From positions 36,643,727 to 36,707,726 of the forward strand of contig OZ029916.1 of NCBI GenBank assembly GCA_964023275.1: DNA of 64,000 bases, read 5' to 3'. Both the position numbers and the translations under genes were made by a program. Positions 34,471 through 46,040 of the stretch are shown one piece after another. The first letter of the stretch is position 1, and each line of letters starts with the position of its first letter. The stretch comes from Norana najaformis. Its lineage: Eukaryota; Annelida; Clitellata; Crassiclitellata; Hormogastridae. The notes under the pieces were generated by a model. The model had not been told where the DNA came from, did not search any database, and saw nothing but the letters and a program-made list of their open reading frames with translations.

Positions 34471-34596
34471 GTGTTTCAGGCTGTTTACGAGGGCATGCAG
34501 CTTGGTGAACAGAGGCCTCGGGCAGATGTACCTCCTGTGGTACCCGCTGCCGACGCGGAGTCAGACGATGATGGCGACGTCATTATTTTGGATTGA
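34471..34596 (+). other. In-frame extension beyond the accessory ORF stop
   Basis: After the TGA at 34468-34470 the same frame stays open for 41 codons, to a TGA at 34594-34596. It ends in an acidic run followed by DVIILD, which looks like a SUMO-interacting motif. This suggests either stop readthrough or a recent nonsense change. Confidence 0.5.
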
Positions 34597-34700
34597 ACTG
34601 CATTTTGGTTTCAACTGTTATTTCCATTGTTGAACTAACTTTAATTGTGATTACCAGTTGTGCTGAACTGCATTTTTGGTTTTAATTTTATCTGTGGGTA

Positions 34701-34786
34701 ACAGTATTTGTGTTGAACTGAACAGTATTTGTGTTGAACTGAACAGTATTTGTGTTGAACTGAACATTATTTGTGCTGAACTGAAC
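34701..34786 (+). repeat. Four 21-bp tandem repeats in the element's 3' UTR
   Basis: Unit acagtatttgtgttgaactga, with the fourth copy variant (acattatttgtgctgaactga). Function unknown. Confidence 0.8.
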
Positions 34787-34833
34787 TTTCTGTTAGTACT
34801 GTGCACCCAAAAAAAGGGGACTTTTTGGTTCTT

Positions 34834-34846
34834 AGTGGGGGAGAAT
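34834..34846 (+). promoter_or_regulatory. Polypurine tract
   Basis: agtgggggagaat directly before the 3' LTR; it would prime plus-strand synthesis. Confidence 0.7.
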
Positions 34847-35381
34847 TGTGGCAAAATAATGAGTTCCGAATATGCAAATGAGTGCCCAATATGCAAATGA
34901 GTGCCCAATATGCAAATGAGTACCCAATATGCAAATGAGTGCCCAATATGCAAATGAGTACCCAATATGCAAATGAGTGTCCAATATGCAAATGAGTGCC
35001 CAATATGCAAATGAGTGCCCAATATGCAAATGAGTGCCCAATATGCAAATGAGTGCCCTATATAAGGCGGGGACAGGATTTGTCGTAGTTCAGTTGGCAG
35101 TTCAGTCCGTTACTAGTTCGTCCGTAGTCAGTTGGTCGTCAGTTAGTAGTCAGTCAGTTGTCGTCGTTTGTTCGAAGAAGTTGCTAATGTGCTTGATCTG
35201 ATTGTCGAATTGAGAATACACGTTATATTTCGGATGCTTTTGGCTTGGTTGACTACGTCATATCCCGATATACCCCGGGAGCCCTACAGATACGGACTCG
35301 GCTAAGCGCTAAGGAGGCCATCCTGACTCCTTCTGTAACTCGGCCTGGTGTTGGCGGAAGGAGGACCGGTGGTGCGCCACA
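34847..35381 (+). repeat. 3' LTR
   Basis: Same length as the 5' LTR and identical as far as read by eye, including the order of the variant octamer repeats (34868-35058) and the TATA box at 35059. Confidence 0.95.
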
Positions 35382-35385
35382 ATGT

Positions 35386-36110
35386 TCTGCTCTGCATGCA
35401 GATAAGAACTTATGAAGACGGGTCAGACACAAAATATAAAAGAAAAAGAAGTTTAAGAATATTGGTTTAATTCAAGAAACACCTATTAGTACACAATGTG
35501 TTTTATCACAAAAATATTGCAAACTGCCTAATGTAATGTTTAATACCTTATTTCGTACATAAAGCAAAAGTTATAACATAATGCGTAACTAAGTATACCA
35601 GTAGTAAAGACAATCGATTCCATACATTACAGTACAGACAGTAGACAAAATATGCTTTTAGAACATAATGCCAATTGTTAATTGCAACTATAATGCCACA
35701 TAATGTACACAATGCTTAACTCTGTTATCCAACAGTCCGCATTTACTGAGCATTTTAAAGAAAATGTACATATCCATTAATCTCGACTGAAACAATTCAG
35801 AATATAGTTGATCTCTGGAACAAAATGGAATAAATTTGTACAAAATATCGTCGTTACTGCAAATTTTGGTTTCATCTGTACACATACATGCACAAATTTC
35901 ACGCAACAAATATGCTCTGCTCGTTTTAGTTACAAGCGATGGTGCTCCAAACATGAGATTTGAAATCCAGCATCAGAAGAGAAATCAGGTAACATCGACG
36001 AGATATCTGTCGCACCTGGGCCGTTTAAGACTTTGCAGAGCGCAACTTCATAAGCTGACGTCACGTGACCTCTTCAGATGCCAGTATTTCAAATTTTATA
36101 TTCTAATCTT
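35386..36110. other. Non-coding stretch
   Basis: AT-rich. The frames here have no domain. Nothing recognised. Confidence 0.35.
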
Positions 36111-36114
36111 AAAA

Positions 36115-36300
36115 ATCCAGTTCGTCGTAATCGTGATGGTAAACTCGAGATTTCTACAGCGTCCAACGAAAGCCAAGTTCGGAAACCAGCTTTTTCACAG
36201 GCGCTCAGTCAAAAACAAAATCGATGGAAAAGAAATGTTCCATTCCAGGTCGATATCCAAGAGGCAGGCAGGCAGGCAGGCAGGCATGCATGCAGGCATG

Positions 36301-36396
<96 letters not shown>

Positions 36397-36650
36397 TGGG
36401 CAGCAACGGTGGGTGGTGTTTGGAATTGGATCTGAAGGATAGATAAGGGGACGAAGAGGAATCAGGATAGGACCTGCAGAAGAGGAGTGCTTTCAGTTTT
36501 GAGTGGAAAACCTGTACAGAGACTGCAAGGAGTGAATGTTGGTAGGTTCGTATGATGGACCCGATAACCCAAGAGTAGGGCGATAGGCCTACAAGTAAAC
36601 TCATGATCATCGTAAAACAGGCCACATAGGCCTTTGCCTCAGCAAATCAA
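36115..36650 (-). mobile_element. LINE 3' end (family A), reverse copy interrupted by (CAGG)n
   Basis: On the minus strand it reads SKLKALLFCRSYPDSSSSPY then LSFRSNSKHHPP, as in the 16.2-kb copy. After the array the 3' UTR resumes: gacctggaatgg, then tgactgagcgcctgtgaaa, cgctgtagaaatctcgag. The (CAGG)n array sits exactly where the 16.2-kb copy has the short seed ctgactgcctgg. Confidence 0.75.
36261..36397. repeat. (CAGG)n microsatellite, about 34 units
   Basis: Nearly pure gcag/caggcagg with a few catg variants near the left end. It lies inside the family A LINE 3' UTR. Confidence 0.95.
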
Positions 36651-36654
36651 AGCA

Positions 36655-37940
36655 TGAATAAACCTAAATGCACAACAAAGTCAACAATAGACAGATGTTA
36701 AGAAAAAATTAAAATATTTAGATGTTCTTCGTGGTCTGACGTCTGAATAACGAACACAAAAAGAGCAAAACACTGAATATTTAGCTCAAAAACAAATGCA
36801 AAGTATATGAACATCTAAACCAGGGTTGGAATTCTTGCAGTTTGCTTCGGTACCATAAAACTGAAACATTTTGTTGGAAAAAAGGTTCAAAGTACAAAAT
36901 TCCCAAAAATACATATTCATATACACATTCTTAGAAGTTAGAAAGTTTCTGGAAACAGCAGACATTAATGTGACCATAACGCATTTGGGCATCAATTGTC
37001 TGGTAATAATGCACAGTCACTGTGGCCTATAATTAGCGAGATATTATTGTGGCCTCAAAGGTATTAAAAATGTAAAATAATTAAACAAAACATTTTGAAG
37101 CGAGTAACACTGAATGTGCTTGGATACCAAACAGTCTGTCTATGAGCATTCTAGCCACACCGATGTCTGTTCACAGCAGATACTAGTTAAAGAGCTGCAT
37201 CGGTTTTAACTTTGTCAAGGCAGCATGCTTTTTTCCCAGATGGTACACGGCTTTATCGCAAATCCTATCCGATGACAATCCAACCCCATTCGTGAGCAAA
37301 TTGTTCACCCTGCTACTCTTGTAAAGAATTGACTACAATTCCGTAAATACAGCACTGGCACCTATACAGAAATTCCAGGTAATTTTCTGTTAATTCCTCA
37401 GCAGTTGCATGTCACCTCATCACACGTAATTTTACAACCAAATGCTTTCGTAAATGTACTGTTTAAATATAATGTTTAATGTAATGCGTGCTAATACAAT
37501 GATTTATATAGCGCCGCCATATTGTAGTACTGAAGGCACTATTTCACGACTACATTAGAAGTCACATGTGCCTGGTTTCAGTTACATACGACAGACAGAC
37601 ATACACACATACATACAGACAGACAGAAAGGCAGCAAACAAAGACAAACACACAGACACATGCATACAGATGCACGTGGAAATACACACTGACAGATAAG
37701 ACACATACATAACCTACTTACACCAGACATTTGTAGCTACAGACACAGCTATACACAAACCGATAAGGTGTCTGCCTCTGTTCGCCTGCATGTATTCTTC
37801 TGTCTGACTCTGTTTGCCTGCATCAGGAATAAACAAGAGGATAGACAAGAGGAATAAAATCTGACCCTGCTTCACCAGGCCATCACTAACTGCTCAGTTA
37901 TTACTGCATAATGATAATCAATCAAAGACTGGCACCGAAA
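36655..37940. other. Non-coding stretch
   Basis: AT-rich. A weak acagacagac/atac microsatellite lies at about 37590-37700. No gene recognised. Confidence 0.35.
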
Positions 37941-37941
37941 A

Positions 37942-38099
<158 letters not shown>

Positions 38100-39424
38100 A
38101 TATATGAATTCATATATGCATACATAGATTAATGCATACATACACGCATCCATGCACAGACAGATATACAGACACCGTTAATGTCTTCCTGCGAGCAGGC
38201 TACAGGCGCGCCTGCAGCCACCATCCGTGACCACCAGAGGGCAGCACTGGACCAACGCGTCTTTATGGGGGCGGGAACGTGACAGCCAGCCAGCCAGACA
38301 GACAGACAGACACTGACTGACTGACGCATTCGTCCACATACATACATAAATGCATGAAACAGAGCCTACATACATACATTAAAAAGACGACCTTTCCGGA
38401 AAAAATTCTGACATTTTCTTTGCAAAGACCTGGGGGATAAAGCGAAAAAGGCCACGCACAGCGACACGAAATTAAAAAATTACCTTCGGAGGCGGCAAAG
38501 GACTCGCATTAGAAAGACGAGATAGAGAAAAAAGGAGATAAAGTCAGCGAGCGACGGAAGAGCGAAATCACGTGACGCGTTCTTTCGGCTTTAATGTATC
38601 ATCGACTGAGGTATCAGTTATAATGAAAAGCCCGCGGCAAGCGACAACCACCGCGAAAAAATCGTCGAAGCGACGTCCATGTCAAGGCCGCAAAGTGTGC
38701 CACCCACAAAGCCATCCACGCAGGTGCAACTTATCTTCGATATATATATATATATACATACATAATGTATAAATGTATTAGCTATATTTAAATATAATAT
38801 ATATATATATCATCACATACATATGTAATATATATATGCATGGAATATATTTAAATAAATAATTATACATAACATATATACGTATACTCATGCAATAAAA
38901 ATACATATATGAATTGCACTGAAGATTGATAAGCGGCCAGGTCAAGGCCTTTTGTGATGACCTTTACTATGTTAAAAGGTCAAGGATGCCGTGGCTGTGT
39001 CGTCATTTGTCAGTTTTACTGTCTCTATTTGTATTTCTGTTTACCTGTCTGTCTGTTGTTAGTATTTTAGTGTAGCATCGTTTTGTCCACGCGCACGACA
39101 TGCAAGTACATCTGTTACTTGCATGTTAAGCGCACCTGTTCATTGACACGTGTCAACCTGATTGGATTTGAGGAATTGACTGGAAAAGGTAATCGAGCTG
39201 ACAGGCAGGTTCCGAACACATCCGCAAATACAGAGGATACATACATACATACATACATACATACATACATACATACATACATACAAAAGATACAAACAAA
39301 ATACATATACCGTGTACATATACAAAAGATACATGTACAAACAAAATGCATATACCGTATACATGCATACATATATACAAATATATAGACATGCAGACAA
39401 GACAGACAGATACGCCATTTTGAG
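38100..39424 (-). other. Probable 3' region of the deiodinase, repeat-rich
   Basis: Lies downstream of the deiodinase stop. Includes (CATA)n at 39238-39286, (TA) tracts at 38735-38820 and inverted repeats near 38955-38985 and 39085-39125. A SECIS element would be expected here, but none could be assigned with confidence. Confidence 0.35.
39238..39286. repeat. (ACAT)n microsatellite
   Basis: About twelve uninterrupted catacata units, downstream of the deiodinase stop. Confidence 0.9.
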
Positions 39425-40420
39425 TTAAGCAGAACACTGCGACTTGTATCCAACCAGCCATCTTTCCACCTCATCCACCCTGCACCCGGCAGGTCCCCTT
39501 TCACCCTGGTACATGACCGCACCCCTCTGCAAGACGTACAGCCTCGCGAACAGACCCCCGTAGGCCCAATTTGCGACGTCTGTTATATCGTCCACGACGA
39601 TAGAGATTTTCGTTCCACAGTCATTCGCCAGGTGGCGAGCCGCCTCGATTCGTTCCTGCAGCGACTGATGTTTCCGTATCTTCACGTGATCGCGGAAGGC
39701 CCAGCCGTCGACCGGATGTGCCTCCTCGATGTAGACCAACAGGAAGTCGGCCGAGTCGGCGTGATCACGTGATAGTCGACGCAACTCGGCCAACATGGCG
39801 ACGAACGGCGGTCAGGTCCTGCTGCCGAAGATGAGCACCAGAGGTCGACTGCCGCGCTGGTAGTCGAGGATACGCTTCGCGCATGCGTCGAGCGTGTAGA
39901 CGCATGCGCTGTAGGCCGGTCCACCGACGCAGACCGACTTCCGGGCGTCGAGAATTAGGCTTTTGCAGTGTGCCCACCACGACGAAAAGGTAACCACGGA
40001 GTCCTGCCACTGGTCAGGTCGAAGGTCCGTCTTGTCCATCTGGGTCACTCGGCTGAGTTCGGCCACCAGACGAGCCTTGAGGGTTGGATCGAAGAATGCG
40101 AACCAATACCAGATCCTCCTGTGCGTCAGTTCGGCCACCGCCCTGCCGAGCCTTGCGTAACACAGTGTGGTCGAAGCGAGACCGAGCAGGCAGTCTTCGA
40201 CGCCACTAAACCCGGGGATCGTTGCCCTCAGAGTCGACAGGCAGCAGAGTCCGAGAAACCGAAGGCGTGTCCAGACGGATTGGAGGATTGTCGATAGGAG
40301 TGGTGGGCAAAGGGCGCGAAGTAACTTAGTGACGACAACGGAGGGCAAGGTCACAAGGGCGATGAGAAGGTCAAGGAGCAACATCGCGACGGATTTTGCG
40401 ATGACCTTCACGTACCACAT
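39425..40420 (-). CDS. DIO: Iodothyronine deiodinase, selenoprotein (in-frame TGA = Sec203)
   Basis: Removes iodine from thyroid-hormone-type iodothyronines; family members are membrane-anchored with a thioredoxin-like fold. The frame reads RPLVLIFGSRT, TGA (39812-39814), PPFVAML, then VYIEEAHPVDGWAFRDH and IRKHQSLQERIEAA to RLYVLQRGAVMYQGERGP. The TGA is where vertebrate enzymes have selenocysteine. His235 (EEAH) and His251 (RKHQ) lie 32 and 48 residues after it, the same spacing as His158 and His174 after Sec126 of human D1. An N-terminal hydrophobic anchor is visible (VAMLLLDLLIALVTLPSVVV). The chosen ATG gives 331 residues, with about 77 more before Sec than in D1. The upstream ATG at 40447 lies across a splice-acceptor-like ttttgctgcag (exon start 40427), so a 5' UTR intron is likely. 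The coding part is one exon, as in vertebrate DIO3, and more GC-rich than its surroundings. The Cys two before Sec in D1 is Arg here. Confidence 0.92.
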
Positions 40421-40429
40421 GCCCACCCT

Positions 40430-41995
40430 GCAGCAAAAGCAATACACGATTCATGTAGCGCCCATTGTTATATGTTTACGTATGTATGTGTACATGTATG
40501 TATGTACGTATATATGTATGTGTGTATGTACGTACATAAGTATGTATGCACGTACGTATGTATGCATGTCTGTGTGTACGTGATTAGATAGGTAGGTATT
40601 TATGTATGCTTTATGTATGTTTTTAGTACTACAGTATATATATATGTATGCGTGTGCTTAGTAATGTATGTATGAATGTGTGTATGTAGTTGTATACCTG
40701 GTCATTTATATAGAACCTTTTAGAACATCTGAACGGCTTCCATATTGTCTTTTAAATCGAATCCTTTGAACTCAGCATCCTATACCGTTTAGAGTTCAGA
40801 TGAAAGAGAAGGTAATCGAATGAGAATTTTCTCATCTGAACTCCACAAAACCCCACCAGTAAATCAGCCAAATATTACGAATATAAATCAACTCACAGTA
40901 ACATAGAAAATGCCTGCGAAATAGCAATAAATTTATCAACATTTCAGCGCTATAGACGTCTTTAGGACAACATAAATTCAGTTCAGTTACATTACATAAT
41001 ATTACAGATGAGATTGGATTTTACCGTGATTCTCGCAGGAACTGTGGACACGCTCTTAAGCAACTACGCAAATACTTTGGAACAGAAAGTTCGACGAACT
41101 TATTATTCCATCGGTAAAGTCGTTTTCTTATCATTCTTCTTTTACCAAGAAAACCGCTATTTCCAATTTTCCTGTGCGCAGGTTAATCGGTGTCGGATAT
41201 CTTGCGGTCGGTGTGAGATAGCGATATACGAGCGAAAGATCGGGTTACTTTCATTTGCTTAAGGTATGGTCTGCGTCAACTGCCCTGGCAGTCAGAAGGC
41301 GTCGTTAAACGTAAGACCCGTCAATACTACTATCTGACACCTTTTAAAGCAGATCAAGTTCACTGAAAGACAGCAAAGCCAAGGAGGAGTTGGGTTAAGG
41401 GCGACATTAATAGCCCTAGCAGTCAGTCATAAGACGTCGTTTCAGGTTACAAAATATCCTACTGCTACTACTATTGCTACTACTAATTACAACTACTACT
41501 CTACTACTACTACTACCACCACCACCACCACTACTACTACTAAAGTTGCGTTTGCCTAATTCCGACTGTTGGATGGATAGATATAGGCACTAAAAGCCAA
41601 TATAGCTTACTTAGCCTATTAACTGTAACTGTAACTGATCCCTACTCTACATTCGAATCTTGGTTCTTCTCTTCCGCAGTCAGGCCTATCATCGACAGGT
41701 GGCTTGACACTCCTTTGCCACTTTGTCGGCTGGCGTCCCGCCTTTTATAAACGGAACTGCTGCTCGCAGATGGCGCGACTGAGCAGACGAGCGCATTGGC
41801 TTGTAACTGCTCTGTGGCGCCTTTCCTTAGAATTCGGTTAAACCGAGGTGTTGATAGGGTTCCTTTGCCTTTGACCCTGTCACTTCATCCCTCCCTCTTT
41901 TCACTCTGTTTGGCTGCGTGCGTCCCTCCCTCTGTACTTGTATGTCTCTTTCGCTCTATGTTTCTCGCTTCTACCTCAAATGCATGTGTGTCTTC
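40430..41995. other. Region upstream of the deiodinase
   Basis: (TATG)n-type microsatellite at 40475-40690, a dispersed LINE-tail fragment at about 40700-40730 (catttatatagaacctttta) and a (CTA/CCA)n tract at about 41458-41542. The frame at 41008-41262 shows no domain. Confidence 0.4.
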
Positions 41996-42033
41996 CTGTA
42001 TATCTCTCATTCTGTAATACACAGGTTGTGCTC

Positions 42034-42142
<109 letters not shown>

Positions 42143-42149
42143 TGTGCAT

Positions 42150-43075
42150 ATATATCCATATATGTATGTTTATATATAGTGCTGATAACCTTATATATAA
42201 TAATGTTATAAGTACAATACATGCATATAATTATTGTTACATATATATGTCATATATACATTATACACATTATAAGCAATGTTTTGTATATGTATCCATA
42301 CAGTATATCGTTACAATATACTGTTATAACCTCTCCTCCGATTTGCTAACTGGAACAGGTCACAAGATTCGAGGCGTCCAATCCTAAACTTTGGTACAGG
42401 TGAAAGTGGAAGGTGTAAAGGTTAGATGATGTCGTATGATTGATTACCGTATACATTTATATACCTGTATATTATGTTTGGCACTTGAATGCTTGCACGC
42501 ATTCAAGTAGGTTCTAACTATGGCGCTACATAAATGCCCTGAATACTATCATATACGTTTATTCATAACAAAGAAAAAAATACATAAAAAATACAGAAAC
42601 AAATAATTAAATACAGAAAGATTGGCCAACAAACTACGATCACTTGTGTAATGTAACATAAATATATCAATGCCATAAACGTGACAAAGCGACAAAAGTT
42701 CATTGTCGTAACAGAGGCCATTACAATAATCACTCAGACCCCTGTTTTTTATAACTTCCACAAATAATCGTGTAAAACAGTTTGATTTATGCAGATGCAC
42801 CATATCTGCACGGGATCCATTCGACCAGAATACTATAACAGATTTCCATTTATAGACCTACATATTAGAAATCTTTCTCTGTATATTTTTCAAAGACACA
42901 TTCAACTGACGCACCTGCGCTGTTGGTAAGTATGATAGTAATAAGTATACAAGTATTATAGCCTCTAGGTAGTACATTAGCGAAAGACAATTGATTCCAA
43001 CAAGCTCAACTTTAGCCTCTGAGCATGAGGATGCCGGTTCGCGTTTCGGTAGTGGTTTATTTCTAATATTTGAAT
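42150..43075. other. Non-coding stretch
   Basis: AT-rich; nothing recognised. Confidence 0.35.
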
Positions 43076-43079
43076 CTCG

Positions 43080-43196
43080 GTATAGCACAGTCCGTACACG
43101 GGGACCTTAAATGGAGTGACACCCATTCAAACGGGTAGCGGTGGTGAAGGAACTCCACTCGATTAATTCATTGAAAATGAGCGAAGTCGAGGCCAT
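43080..43196 (+). repeat. Dispersed ~100-bp repeat, copy 2
   Basis: gtccgtacacggggacc, cccattcaaacgggtagcgg, tggtgaaggaa and aattcattgaaaa, matching 19.53-19.64 kb and 44.34-44.43 kb. Confidence 0.55.
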
Positions 43197-43199
43197 AGG

Positions 43200-44190
43200 T
43201 CGCTGTAGAAAAACGTGTACATTTACATGTTCTGAAACATATTTCGAGTGACAGAATTTGTTAGATGCTGAAGCATAAAAACGTTTAATTGCAACAGACA
43301 CATCAATTGTAAACTTTTTAAAATATTACTCGTTGTATAATATTCTTAGATAACTTAATCAGGCTTAGATAACTTAATCAGGTTGTTATTACTACAGATA
43401 AAAATTTGCGCGATCTTACTAAGTATTAAATTACCACTAATTGCGGATGAAACCGCTGAAAATATATAATGGTTTGTAAAGCTGTATATAATAAATAAAG
43501 ATATAAATAAATAATAAAAATAAAGGGTCAACTAAGTACCTGCGTCCTTCACAAATGTAATCACTAGTCATGACCTATGACACCTGTTGTTTACAGCCAC
43601 CCGCGTTGCCCCAGTCAACCGATCCTATCGGTCCTTCATAAGTATCAGCGACCTTAGCTCAACCCACATTCGGGGTTGTGGCCACAGCTCCGAAAATAAC
43701 TCCACCCCAACCTTAGCCTTCGCGCGCCAATTACTATACTATATTTAGATCGCTACCTTTTAGCCGACTCTCATAAATTCCCATTTGATAAAGTACGACC
43801 CCCTGCACGATGTTATTAGGTGTCTTGTTATTTATGTAGCGCTTTTCAATAACTTCACAGTGGCACGATGCTCTGGGTCGACCGACAAATTGCCATTAAT
43901 TGCCACGGCCAGTAAATGCGGTAATTAGACAACGGGCAAGGGTGTTCGTCGACATAAATTGTCTGGGGAAAAGAAGATATTCATTGCGGCACTGCAGTAG
44001 TATCATCCAGAAAAAGGCTGCAATGGCGAGCTGTAGGCAGACCTACTCCAATTCCAAATTTATATTCATATGTGTTTGGTGGAAATAAATATTGATATAT
44101 ACATAAACATACGTACAGACAGACAGACAGAAAGATAAAACAGACAACCGCATGTACGGACGGGTTGTACTTCTTACAATCTCTCTGCAG
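43200..44190. other. Non-coding stretch
   Basis: No gene seen. A tagcgcttttcaataacttc fragment at about 43838 resembles the dispersed LINE tail. Confidence 0.3.
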
Positions 44191-44194
44191 GTCT

Positions 44195-44280
44195 TTCATT
44201 CAAAACTGAAAACATTTCCTATTCAATAAATCCTACCCTGATTCGTCCGTACGGCCTATATTGCTTCTGTGCCTGTGGTC
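44195..44280 (+). mobile_element. LINE 3' fragment
   Basis: caggtctttcattcaaaactg, then ctaccctgattcgtccgtac, matching the SKLKTF..SYPDS coding end of the family A/B LINEs. A similar scrap lies at 44515-44590. Confidence 0.5.
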
Positions 44281-44340
44281 ATCTGTTCACATACCGATCG
44301 TGGATTCCTTTTGGGTATTTGAATCTTGGGTTAGCGCGGT

Positions 44341-44425
44341 CCGGACGCGGTAACCTAACGCCGCGTGGCAACCATTCAAACGGGCAGCGGGTGGTGAAGG
44401 ATCTCACCCGATCACGTGAAAAACG
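44341..44425 (+). repeat. Dispersed ~100-bp repeat, copy 3
   Basis: ccggacgcggtaacctaacg, accattcaaacgggcagcgg and gtggtgaaggat match the other two copies. Confidence 0.5.
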
Positions 44426-45238
44426 TGTCTTAACTCGTTTGACCGTTTATTAAGACAAGCTGTTCTAGTCTAAAAATCTTCAAATTTTGCAATTTCTAAC
44501 CTAGGAATTTCTGCACAAATCTTTCATTGAAAACTGAAAAAAACTCCACTTCCAAAAATCCTATCCTGTCTCCTCGTCCTCTTACATCTGTCGATGCTCC
44601 AATTCTAAACAATTCTAAATTCTAATGCATACTATAATTGAACGAATAGGGATAATAAATGTGATTATTCACACAATTCCACAATTTACATATATATACG
44701 CGCAAGGAGTCTTCTCAATTTGAAAATATTGGAATCGCAAATTCCACCGATCTATGGCAGCAAATAATACAATAACTGTAAACGGTGTGTAAGACGAATT
44801 CAGTATTGCTAATGAATTTTTGCAGACTTTTTTGTATCTGTTTATTGCACATCTGCTAATAATAAAGTCGCTGCAAACGAGTTCAAAGTCGTTTGAAGTG
44901 AATGTATGCCTGATTCAGGGTATACTATCAGCGTTGAGTGCTTGCTAAACGTAGTGTTGATAAATGCAGATGTGATTTGAAACTCGATAAAGCGAGTGGT
45001 AGGCCTACCGATGGCCTTAGGGTGGAGCATCTGCTTCTCGCTATGATACTGTGGCGTTCTCGGTCGGGCTAACTGTCCACGGGGTGGGGTACTCTAGCCC
45101 AGTTCTACGCTCAGAGCCACCCGCCTCACTGCCCCTTATTTTTTCACTGTAAAACGGCCTCTCCATATCGCCTCTGCCCGTATCGTTCGTTCTCTCTAAG
45201 GAAGTTTCAGGATGGGCCGCTTCCTTAAGAAATCAACA

Positions 45239-45682
45239 CTAACACTCGGTCTCGGGATCTGACTCTGCCTCTTCCACGGTCGCCGGATGGGCGACGTCCT
45301 GAGGATGGCCTTTACTCAGAACAGGGTTCGTTCCTTTACCGGCAATAGTCGTTCCCTTTTTGTGTGAGGACTTTCTCGTAACCACCATTTTACATCTTGT
45401 AACTCGCCCGCTACCGCCAATATTCTGAGACACCAGTCGCTTTCTTGGTTCCAGGAACAAGGAAGTCTTACAACGAGCCTCTGTGTCTTTCCGCCCTAGG
45501 CACAAGGATATTGGGCGACACATCTTCCCACTATCTCGCTCCATTTCCGTGTATAGGATTTCCGGAGTAAGTTTCCGCACCAGATCTCTGTTGGCAACTA
45601 TCGACCAACAGTGCTTCAGAGGATAGGATACCCCTATGGAACACTGAAGAGAAGGTCCCCTCTCTAACCTTCTGTAAAACAC
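45239..45682 (-). CDS. Unrecognised 147-residue frame, possibly a transposon ORF
   Basis: Open minus-strand frame from MFYRRLERGPSLQCSIGVSY to EAESDPETEC, basic in its second half (RKSSHKKGTT) and ending acidic. No family was recognised. It lies downstream, in the minus sense, of the GC-rich tandem repeats at 45.83-46.67 kb, an arrangement like a LINE 5' repeat array followed by ORF1 (inference). It may be a chance frame in GC-rich DNA. Confidence 0.25.
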   Translation of the reverse strand: MFYRRLERGPSLQCSIGVSYPLKHCWSIVANRDLVRKLTPEILYTEMERDSGKMCRPISLCLGRKDTEARCKTSLFLEPRKRLVSQNIGGSGRVTRCKMVVTRKSSHKKGTTIAGKGTNPVLSKGHPQDVAHPATVEEAESDPETEC

Positions 45683-45832
45683 ACCAACCTTCGTACCGAC
45701 CTACGCACGAGGGGGCCCTTCCCCGCACTTCAGTCAGTCCTCTGATCAGTGTGTGGCGACAAGCATATAGAGGAGTCGGTATCTTCCCGTTTTGACTCCG
45801 GTGTTATCGGGGAGCCGACCCGGACTATGATG

Positions 45833-45962
45833 TACCGGGTATTTTCTTGGTCTGCGTTGTTTCCGGTCTCTTACGTACCGGGACTTTACTTGGTCTGCGT
45901 TGGTTTTCCGGTCTCTTACGTACCGGGACTGTACTTGGTCTGAGTTGGTTTTCCGCGGGTCT
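45833..45962. repeat. Three tandem ~44-bp GC-rich repeats
   Basis: Unit with taccgggacttta, cttggtctgcgttgg and ttccggtctcttacg; the outer copies are slightly divergent. Confidence 0.75.
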
Positions 45963-46040
45963 TCCCGTATCCCGCTCTCTGAATTTCGACCGGGAGAACC
46001 GCGGCCGCAACTTTACCCGAGTTTCGCACAACCTGTTATG

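Larger units (their letters stand above)
28175..35381 (+). mobile_element. Complete Ty3/Gypsy-type LTR retrotransposon
   Basis: Two 535-bp LTRs (28175-28709 and 34847-35381) that look identical and run TGTGGC...GCCACA. They are flanked by the 4-bp duplication ATGT (28171-28174 and 35382-35385). A primer-binding site follows the 5' LTR and a polypurine tract precedes the 3' LTR. The interior carries one uninterrupted gag-pol frame and a second ORF after pol. LTR identity and open frames point to a recent insertion. Confidence 0.95.

Noticed and set aside
37840-37890. GTGA...AA...AGAT stem as a SECIS
   Set aside because: The apical part is far too short for a SECIS and it lies 1.5 kb from the stop.
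39812-40447. Deiodinase as two separate genes or a pseudogene broken by TGA
   Set aside because: Conservation is strong on both sides and the TGA is exactly at the family's selenocysteine site.
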